5,294 nt of DNA from an uncultured Ruminococcus sp. (lineage in GTDB: Bacteria; Bacillota; Clostridia; Oscillospirales; Acutalibacteraceae). Numbering within the stretch: position 1 is the first letter of the stretch; each line of letters starts with the position of its first letter. The position numbers and the translations under genes are program-made. The notes below the pieces were generated by a model. That model worked only from the letters and a program-made list of their open reading frames with translations, did not search any database and was not told the origin of the DNA. Positions 1-3,240 of the stretch are shown here, piece by piece. The stretch covers positions 1 to 5,294 of the forward strand of contig USJJ01000115.1 of the NCBI GenBank assembly GCA_900554995.1, read 5' to 3'.

Positions 1-303
1 GCGATAGTCGAGTCGATTGAAAAATTCGGTAATCCCGACACGCCGTCGAAATTTGTCCCGATGATTTCTCTCCCGGGTATCGGTGCCGCTCTGCTTTTAT
101 GGATAGTTTGCTTTTCCGATATATTTCCGAAATTCAGATTCGGCAAAAAATATTTTTTCGCAGTTTCCGTTACCGTTGCCGCTGCAATGCTTTTCGGCGT
201 GATATCAAGCGGTAACTGCTACGGCTCGGAGTTTATTTACGGACTGGCTGTGGGCTACATCGTCCTCTTTATGACTTCATCTTTTGTCGAAAAAAAGGAA
301 TAA
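1..303 (+). CDS. C-terminal part of an integral membrane protein, function unknown (5' end outside window)
   Basis: The reading frame is open from base 1 to the TAA at 301-303, giving 100 visible residues; the ATG at 61 is internal, because the codons before it read as ordinary protein (AIVESIEKFGNPDTPSKFVP). Three hydrophobic stretches suggest membrane helices at about residues 22-39, 51-69 and 74-94 of the fragment. The first two are separated by a short basic loop (FPKFRFGKK), and the protein ends in a charged tail (VEKKE). I do not recognise the family: there is no catalytic or binding motif, and too little of the protein is present. No convincing terminator follows, only a 4-bp hairpin at 335-348 without a T-run, so transcripts might read into the peptide array. 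Confidence is high that this is coding and low for any role. Confidence 0.7.
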   Translation, partial: AIVESIEKFGNPDTPSKFVPMISLPGIGAALLLWIVCFSDIFPKFRFGKKYFFAVSVTVAAAMLFGVISSGNCYGSEFIYGLAVGYIVLFMTSSFVEKKE

Positions 304-351
304 TCGTGCAATTATATTCATATGTAAATTTAATCCGCTTTGCTGCGGTGT

Positions 352-370
352 CATAATTACGTCAGCAGAT
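352..370 (+). promoter_or_regulatory. Eroded promoter/leader of the decayed peptide copy
   Basis: Placed against the promoter and leader of the two intact peptide genes, this stretch keeps a -10-like CATAAT (352-357) and, 8 nt later, the left half-site CAGAT (366-370). The intact leaders have 7 nt between these elements. No TTGACA lies at the right distance (the corresponding bases are about TTTAAT), and the right half-site ATCTG is missing. I read it as a degenerate version of the same promoter, probably weak or dead. The similarity is short and could partly be chance. Confidence 0.3.
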
Positions 371-389
371 AAGAAATGAAATCTTTACA

Positions 390-497
390 ACGGAGGCTAT
401 TACTTCTGTTCCTGAGCAGATTGCCGCTCTCATCAGCGGCCTTGATTCCCATGCCATCCTTGAGGGCATCAAAAACCTTTTCATCAATCTTCTCTAA
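390..497 (+). pseudogene. Decayed third copy of the 35-residue amphipathic peptide gene (ACG in place of ATG)
   Basis: Read from ACG at 390, this gives exactly 35 codons plus TAA, the same length as the two intact genes downstream. It starts TEAITSVPEQIAALISGLDS. Residues A3, I4, D19, I23, K28 and F31 are identical in all three copies, and about 12 of 35 positions match the 622-729 peptide. The opening ACG-GAG-GCT-ATT aligns with ATG-GAA-GCT-ATT, so one T-to-C change explains the lost start. No ATG, GTG or TTG lies upstream in frame before the stop at 354-356, and no AGGAGG precedes position 390; a GGAGG at 392-396 lies inside the coding frame. It is followed by its own terminator. A non-canonical start (ACG, or ATT at 399) is possible, and codon-level conservation of the hydrophobic pattern suggests decay is recent or translation persists. 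Confidence 0.6.
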
Positions 498-510
498 TTA
501 AAAAGGCGGT

Positions 511-545
511 AAAAAATCAACGTTCTTTGCAGACGTTGATTTTTT
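511..545 (+). terminator. Intrinsic terminator of the decayed peptide copy
   Basis: A perfect inverted repeat pairs AAAAAATCAACGT (511-523) with ACGTTGATTTTTT (533-545) across a 9-nt loop. The last six bases form the T-run. It starts 13 nt after the stop of the decayed copy and ends one base before the -35 box of the next unit, so the cassettes are packed tightly. Its survival suggests the first unit was once a complete transcription unit. Confidence 0.85.
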
Positions 546-546
546 A

Positions 547-575
547 TTGACAACATTTTTCTTATATGGTATAAT
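547..575 (+). promoter_or_regulatory. Strong sigma-A promoter of the first intact peptide gene
   Basis: A perfect -35 TTGACA (547-552), a 17-nt spacer and a perfect -10 TATAAT (570-575) are present. The predicted start of transcription is near 582, giving a leader of about 40 nt. The stretch TATATGG just before the -10 is shared with the second unit. This predicts strong vegetative transcription unless a factor binds the palindrome just downstream. Confidence 0.88.
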
Positions 576-582
576 ATGTTTG

Positions 583-597
583 CAGATTAATCATCTG
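583..597 (+). promoter_or_regulatory. Palindrome at the predicted mRNA 5' end (operator or 5' stem-loop), first unit
   Basis: CAGAT (583-587) and ATCTG (593-597) form an inverted repeat around TAATC. It lies 7 nt after the -10 box, so it covers about +2 to +16. The second intact unit has the same element in the same place while the rest of the leader differs, which points to a conserved role. It may be a repressor site overlapping the transcription start or a short hairpin that protects the mRNA 5' end; the sequence does not decide between them. Confidence 0.5.
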
Positions 598-605
598 ACG
601 CTTGT

Positions 606-613
606 AAAGGAGG
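606..613 (+). promoter_or_regulatory. Ribosome binding site fixing the start at 622
   Basis: AAAGGAGG with 8 nt before ATG 622. The frame also has an ATG-like TTG at 547, but that lies inside the -35 box upstream of the transcript, so this site settles the short 35-residue product. The second intact unit has the same site at the same spacing. Confidence 0.9.
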
Positions 614-621
614 AAAATATA

Positions 622-729
622 ATGGAAGCTATTCTTGCCTTTGTACAGGAGCTCCTTACTCATCTTAAGGAATTTGATGCAGCGGCTATTATTGAAATTA
701 TCAAAAACTTCTTTGCAGGTCTTGCATAA
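622..729 (+). CDS. Small amphipathic peptide, 35 residues (intact copy 1), function unknown
   Basis: Begins MEAILAFVQELLTHLKEF and ends IIKNFFAGLA. Hydrophobic residues recur every 3-4 positions (4, 8, 11, 15, 18, then 23/24, 27, 30/31, 34), predicting two amphipathic helices joined near D19. There is no signal peptide, no double-glycine leader, and no cysteines to crosslink; the net side-chain charge is about -3. The gene is a self-contained unit with a consensus promoter, a 5' palindrome, AGGAGG and a terminator. It shares 17 of 35 residues with the next copy at 915-1022, which supports real coding. I do not recognise a named family. The shape resembles beta-type phenol-soluble modulins and leaderless peptides that act on membranes, but that is only an analogy. 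A membrane-associated regulator, a signal peptide or a type I toxin-like peptide are alternatives; no exporter or immunity gene is nearby. Confidence 0.85.
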   Translation: MEAILAFVQELLTHLKEFDAAAIIEIIKNFFAGLA

Positions 730-740
730 GTTAAAACACT

Positions 741-766
741 TGCCCCGTTTTTTCGGGGCATTTGTT
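741..766 (+). terminator. Intrinsic terminator of the first intact peptide gene
   Basis: TGCCCCG (741-747) pairs with CGGGGCA (754-760) around a six-T loop, followed by TTTGTT. The stem is short but GC-rich and sits 11 nt after the stop codon. The T-tract is interrupted by one G, so some read-through into the next unit is possible. Confidence 0.8.
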
Positions 767-789
767 AACTATTTCACAATTTTTTCTGT

Positions 790-859
790 TTTATACATTG
801 TTAATTGCGTGTTATTTTACCTATTTTACACATTGTATAATTGACAAATTTATACATTA
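790..859 (+). repeat. Three direct repeats of TTTAYACATTR upstream of and inside the second peptide promoter
   Basis: TTTATACATTG (790-800), TTTACACATTG (825-835) and TTTATACATTA (849-859) differ by one or two bases. The first two extend further, ending in TAATTG. The second runs into the -35 box and the third lies in the promoter spacer. The region is AT-rich, so chance is a real concern, but 10 or 11 matches in three copies within 70 bp is more than expected. They may be activator or repressor sites special to this unit, since the first promoter lacks them. The rest of the 771-840 spacer holds no gene. Confidence 0.45.
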
Positions 860-870
860 TATGGTAAAAT
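841..870 (+). promoter_or_regulatory. Sigma-A promoter of the second intact peptide gene
   Basis: A perfect -35 TTGACA (841-846), an 18-nt spacer and a near-consensus -10 TAAAAT (865-870). It shares TATATGGTA-AATAT around the -10 with the first promoter, so the two were copied together with the gene. A separate TATAAT at 836-841 overlaps the -35 box but has no good -35 of its own. The longer spacer and weaker -10 suggest somewhat lower basal strength than the first unit. Confidence 0.85.
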
Positions 871-877
871 ATACTTG

Positions 878-891
878 CAGATAGTTATCTG
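878..891 (+). promoter_or_regulatory. Palindrome at the predicted mRNA 5' end (operator or 5' stem-loop), second unit
   Basis: CAGATAGTTATCTG is a 6-bp inverted repeat (CAGATA/TATCTG) around GT. It starts 7 nt after the -10 box, exactly as in the first unit, and is followed by the same GAC. The arms are conserved between units while the centre differs in sequence and length (5 nt against 2-4 nt). That fits a hairpin or a flexible dimer-binding site. Confidence 0.5.
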
Positions 892-898
892 ACACTAA

Positions 899-906
899 AA
901 AGGAGG
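899..906 (+). promoter_or_regulatory. Ribosome binding site for the peptide gene at 915
   Basis: AAAGGAGG with 8 nt before ATG 915, the same strength and spacing as in the first unit. It shows that this short frame, which is below usual gene-calling length, is translated from 915. Confidence 0.9.
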
Positions 907-914
907 ACAAGGTC

Positions 915-1022
915 ATGGATGCTATTCTCGCTGCAATCCAGAAGATTCTTGAGGCTCTTAAGGATATTGACATCTCTCATATCATTGATATTCTCAAAGA
1001 ATTCTTCATTAAGTTTGCTTAA
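915..1022 (+). CDS. Small amphipathic peptide, 35 residues (intact copy 2), function unknown
   Basis: Begins MDAILAAIQKILEALKDIDI and ends ILKEFFIKFA; the length is identical to the 622-729 product. Residues shared with that copy are M1, A3-A6, Q9, L12, L15, K16, D19, I23, I24, I26, K28, F30, F31 and A35. Changes elsewhere are mostly conservative (E/D, V/I, L/I), and many codons differ at the third base (for example ATC for ATT, CTC for CTT), a pattern expected of selection on the peptide. Two amphipathic helices are predicted around D19; the net side-chain charge is about -2, with more lysines than its sister (K10, K16, K28, K33). There is no leader, cysteine or membrane-spanning segment. 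It has its own promoter, palindrome and terminator, so the two peptides could be made in different amounts or conditions. The role is unknown; a two-peptide membrane-active pair is one possibility. Confidence 0.85.
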   Translation: MDAILAAIQKILEALKDIDISHIIDILKEFFIKFA

Positions 1023-1037
1023 TTGAACTTACAAATG

Positions 1038-1072
1038 AATCGGCGTCCTGCAAAAGCAGGACGCCGATTTTT
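1038..1072 (+). terminator. Strong intrinsic terminator between the peptide array and the convergent operon
   Basis: AATCGGCGTCCTGC (1038-1051) pairs perfectly with GCAGGACGCCGATT (1056-1069) around an AAAA tetraloop, then the T-run finishes at 1072. It is 15 nt after the stop of the second peptide and about 10 nt beyond the stop of the minus-strand gene at 1083. It could end transcription from both sides, but on the minus strand the stem is followed by ATTCATTTG, a poor T-tract, so termination there is less certain. Confidence 0.9.
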
Positions 1073-1082
1073 CACATTCTTA

Positions 1083-2333
1083 TTATAAAATACTCTCTGT
1101 GGGTTTGATATTCATTATGCTTATAATTTCGGAAACGGTTTTTTCCACGTTGTCGGTAACCTCAACCCGTATATCGGCAAGGAATTTATAAATCGGAGTT
1201 CTCTCATCATCAAGGCGTTTGAGCGCTTCAAAATTTCTTATCAGCGGAACACCGTCAAATTTCAAACCGCTCAGCTCACGGGTAAGCCATACGACATAGC
1301 CGTTCTGACGGATATAATACTGATTTTCCTTGCTGAGTATCGCTCCGCTTTCGCACGCAATGACCTGACCGCCGTTGCGTGTTATTTTTTTTAGCGTCTC
1401 CGTCTCAAGTTCACGGTAATATCTTTCACCGTATGCCAGGTAAACCGTTGAAAGAGGAACCCCCGCTTTCATCGAAATAAGCCTCTCGACATCAATGCAA
1501 GGTCTGCCGAGCTTAGCGGCAATAACCTTTGCAATCGTCGTTTTTCCGCAGCCGGGAAGTCCGACAAGAATAATATTCTTTCTGCGGTCGCTCATCGTCT
1601 TATACGTTGTTCTGATAAGCTCCTCGTCGGGCTGAATTCTGCCGAATTTTATCTCGGTTTGATACGCCTGAGCAACGAGCATTGAAAGACCGTCGGAATT
1701 TGGAATATCTCTGTCCTCGGCATCGCAGATAAGCCGGGTTCTTCTCGGGTTATAGATAAGCTCCATAACGCCGCAAAGTCTCGGAAAGCGGTCAAGCTCG
1801 ATAAATTTCATTCCGTTATTCGGATACATTCCGTTGGCTGTGGTATTGATTATTATATCAACCTCATCGTGATTGTAAAAATCCTCCGACTCCTCAATCT
1901 CCTGCCTTGAAACGGTTATAATCTTCTTCGCTCCGAGATCCTTTGTAACCGCCTGAACGGTAAGCGAATCACTGCCTGTGCCGAAAATAAGAACCGTCTT
2001 GCCCGACACGTCGATCCCACACTTGTTTATCATAAAACAGAAGCCGAAATATTCGGAGTTGTCACCGATCAGCTTTCCGTCAGAGTCAACTACAATTGTG
2101 TCCACACTGCCGATTTTCTTCGCAGACTCGGTAATGACATCGCAGTATTTCATAACATCCTTTTTGTACGGAAACGTTACATTGATTCCTGCAAAATCAC
2201 GATTCTTAAAGAACTCGTCAAGCTCATTCGGCTCAAGCTGAAAAAGATCGTATCTCGAGTTGCCGAGCTCCCTGTGAATTTCAGGAGAAAGACTGTGGAG
2301 AAGCTTTCTTCCGAGCAAACCGTATTTTTCCAT
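1083..2333 (-). CDS. Fused shikimate dehydrogenase / shikimate kinase (AroE-AroK), with altered active-site residues
   Basis: A 416-residue protein with two domains. Residues 1-232 are shikimate dehydrogenase-like (3-dehydroshikimate to shikimate with NADPH): SLSP 14-17, NVTFPYK 51-57 with the catalytic Lys57, a nucleotide-binding GTGS 118-121, INTTANGM 162-169, YNP 194-196, and MLVAQ 218-222. Residues 252-410 are shikimate kinase-like (shikimate plus ATP to shikimate 3-phosphate): Walker A GLPGCGKTT 258-266, GERYYRELE 302-310 with Arg307, and RTPIY 378-382. Several usual residues are changed: GAVNT is GSVDT (75-79), NTD is NSE (92-94, Glu in the catalytic Asp place), DxD is DVE (281-283), GGG is ESG (328-330), and the lid RPL is VPL (362-364). 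The fold is clear, but activity on the normal substrates is uncertain. Start: ATG 2333 with AAGGAA 11 nt upstream. It is the last gene of a probable operon, 28 nt after its neighbour. AroE/AroK fusions are known in Firmicutes (recall); this could be a paralogue with another substrate. Confidence 0.85.
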   Translation of the reverse strand: MEKYGLLGRKLLHSLSPEIHRELGNSRYDLFQLEPNELDEFFKNRDFAGINVTFPYKKDVMKYCDVITESAKKIGSVDTIVVDSDGKLIGDNSEYFGFCFMINKCGIDVSGKTVLIFGTGSDSLTVQAVTKDLGAKKIITVSRQEIEESEDFYNHDEVDIIINTTANGMYPNNGMKFIELDRFPRLCGVMELIYNPRRTRLICDAEDRDIPNSDGLSMLVAQAYQTEIKFGRIQPDEELIRTTYKTMSDRRKNIILVGLPGCGKTTIAKVIAAKLGRPCIDVERLISMKAGVPLSTVYLAYGERYYRELETETLKKITRNGGQVIACESGAILSKENQYYIRQNGYVVWLTRELSGLKFDGVPLIRNFEALKRLDDERTPIYKFLADIRVEVTDNVEKTVSEIISIMNIKPTESIL

Positions 2334-2361
2334 TTTCGTGACCGTTCCTTTCCGCCGGGTG

Positions 2362-3201
2362 TTATTCCCTATGCTTCTTTTTACCTTTTATGCCCGTTAC
2401 ACAGCCCGCTGTGATTGCCACGACTGCCGACGCTGCGCCGAACGCGGTAGCTGTCCGTTTCCTGCTGTCGGAAACGTCGATGTTATTGTCAATTTCCGAA
2501 TCAATCTCCGTCTGAGGGGAAGTCTCCGACTTAGTCTGATTCTTTTTTGTTTTCGTCTTTGCAGACCTTGGGATTTTATATTTTGTAGTTTTAACCTTTG
2601 TTGTTTTATATTTAGCAGTTCTGTGTTTCGTTGATTTTTCCTTGACCGATTTGTCTGTCGAGTCCTCAAATTCAGCATACGGCTCTTCGTCCGAACCGTC
2701 CGAAATATCAACAGTGTACATATTTGACTTTATCCCGTATGTGTCGAAAATATTCACATTCATAACAACATTGTCCGGGATTCCGTCCTTTATTCCGACA
2801 ACGGTTTCAAGCATAATGTTCTTGCTGTACCGATCCGAAATTTCATCGACCATCTCGGCATAATAAATATCGTCGTCATACTCTGCCGTTCCGTCTGACA
2901 TTATTTTTACATCGCCCATATTATTGAAGTTCATTATAACTCCGCTGAGCTTGTCATCATTCATTTTCTTGTATTCCAACAGGAAGAGCAGGTGAATACG
3001 ATTCACTCCTCGATCAAAATTCACCTTGACTGCCGCAAAGCACAGATCGCTGTTGGATTCACCGTCTGCTTCAAGAATAACACAAAGTTTGCTGTCCTCC
3101 CAGACGCCGTTATCCGTAATTGCAATCGCATTGAGCGGCACAGAGCAAAGAAACGTAACCGTCAGCAAAGCAACGGTCAAGATCTTCATCAAACCTTTCA
3201 A
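2362..3201 (-). CDS. Secreted, probably membrane-anchored protein with Lys/Thr-rich linker, function unknown
   Basis: A 279-residue protein with four regions. Residues 1-27 look like a signal peptide (basic start, hydrophobic core, AIA before the cut); Cys19 is not in a proper lipobox. Residues 28-165 form a hydrophilic domain with two cysteines (40, 54) that could pair outside the cell, and many Asp residues and beta-prone stretches. Residues 168-248 are a low-complexity linker, acidic first, then Lys/Thr-rich with repeated KYKTTK/KVKTTKYK. Residues 250-271 are a hydrophobic segment followed by GKKKHRE, a stop-transfer signal placing the middle domain outside. There is no LPXTG motif. The start is TTG at 3201 with GAGGG 6 nt upstream; an ATG at 3189 also gives a good signal peptide. 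It sits between the mannosidase (39 nt) and the AroE-AroK gene (28 nt). I recognise no family; a cell-surface glycan- or ligand-binding role is only a guess. Confidence 0.75.
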   Translation of the reverse strand: MKGLMKILTVALLTVTFLCSVPLNAIAITDNGVWEDSKLCVILEADGESNSDLCFAAVKVNFDRGVNRIHLLFLLEYKKMNDDKLSGVIMNFNNMGDVKIMSDGTAEYDDDIYYAEMVDEISDRYSKNIMLETVVGIKDGIPDNVVMNVNIFDTYGIKSNMYTVDISDGSDEEPYAEFEDSTDKSVKEKSTKHRTAKYKTTKVKTTKYKIPRSAKTKTKKNQTKSETSPQTEIDSEIDNNIDVSDSRKRTATAFGAASAVVAITAGCVTGIKGKKKHRE

Positions 3202-3207
3202 CGCTAT

Positions 3208-3212
3208 CCCTC
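3208..3212 (-). promoter_or_regulatory. Ribosome binding site supporting a TTG start at 3201
   Basis: On the minus strand this reads GAGGG, 6 nt before TTG. It favours TTG over the ATG at 3189, which has only AAAGG at 4 nt. The site lies at the edge of the 11-bp tandem repeat, so changes in repeat number would move the sequence upstream of it but not the spacing to the start. Confidence 0.5.
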
Positions 3213-3240
3213 TTTATTTTCTCTTTATTTTCTCTTTATA
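3210..3240 (-). repeat. Tandem 11-bp repeat (CTCTTTATTTT, nearly 3 copies) between two operon genes
   Basis: CTCTTTATTTT at 3210-3220 is repeated exactly at 3221-3231 and partly at 3232-3240 (CTCTTTATA). On the coding strand it reads AAAATAAAGAG repeats leading into the GAGGG ribosome site. It fills almost all of the 39-nt gap between the mannosidase stop and the next gene. Copy-number change by slippage could alter the gap length and translational coupling. Confidence 0.8.

Noticed and set aside
335..348. Hairpin CCGC-TTTGCT-GCGG as terminator of the first gene
   Set aside because: Only 4 bp and no T-run afterwards.
376..501. 41-codon frame from ATG 376, with a signal-peptide-like start
   Set aside because: It is an alternative frame over the decayed peptide copy, which aligns to its two sisters over all 36 codons; it has no good ribosome site and no visible homology.
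547..729. Longer 60-residue version of the first peptide starting at 547
   Set aside because: Position 547 is a TTG inside the -35 box TTGACA; the transcript should start near 582, and AAAGGAGG lies 8 nt before the ATG at 622.
836..841. Second TATAAT as an additional promoter upstream of the second peptide
   Set aside because: No -35 at 16-18 nt and no extended -10 TGn; it overlaps the much better TTGACA/TAAAAT promoter.
635..844. Plus-strand 69-residue frame
   Set aside because: Runs across the first peptide gene out of frame, through its terminator and into the next promoter; no ribosome site.
2397..2711. Minus-strand 104-residue Arg-rich frame
   Set aside because: Out-of-frame shadow of the Lys/Thr-rich linker region; the composition is an artefact of AAG/AAA codons read in another frame.
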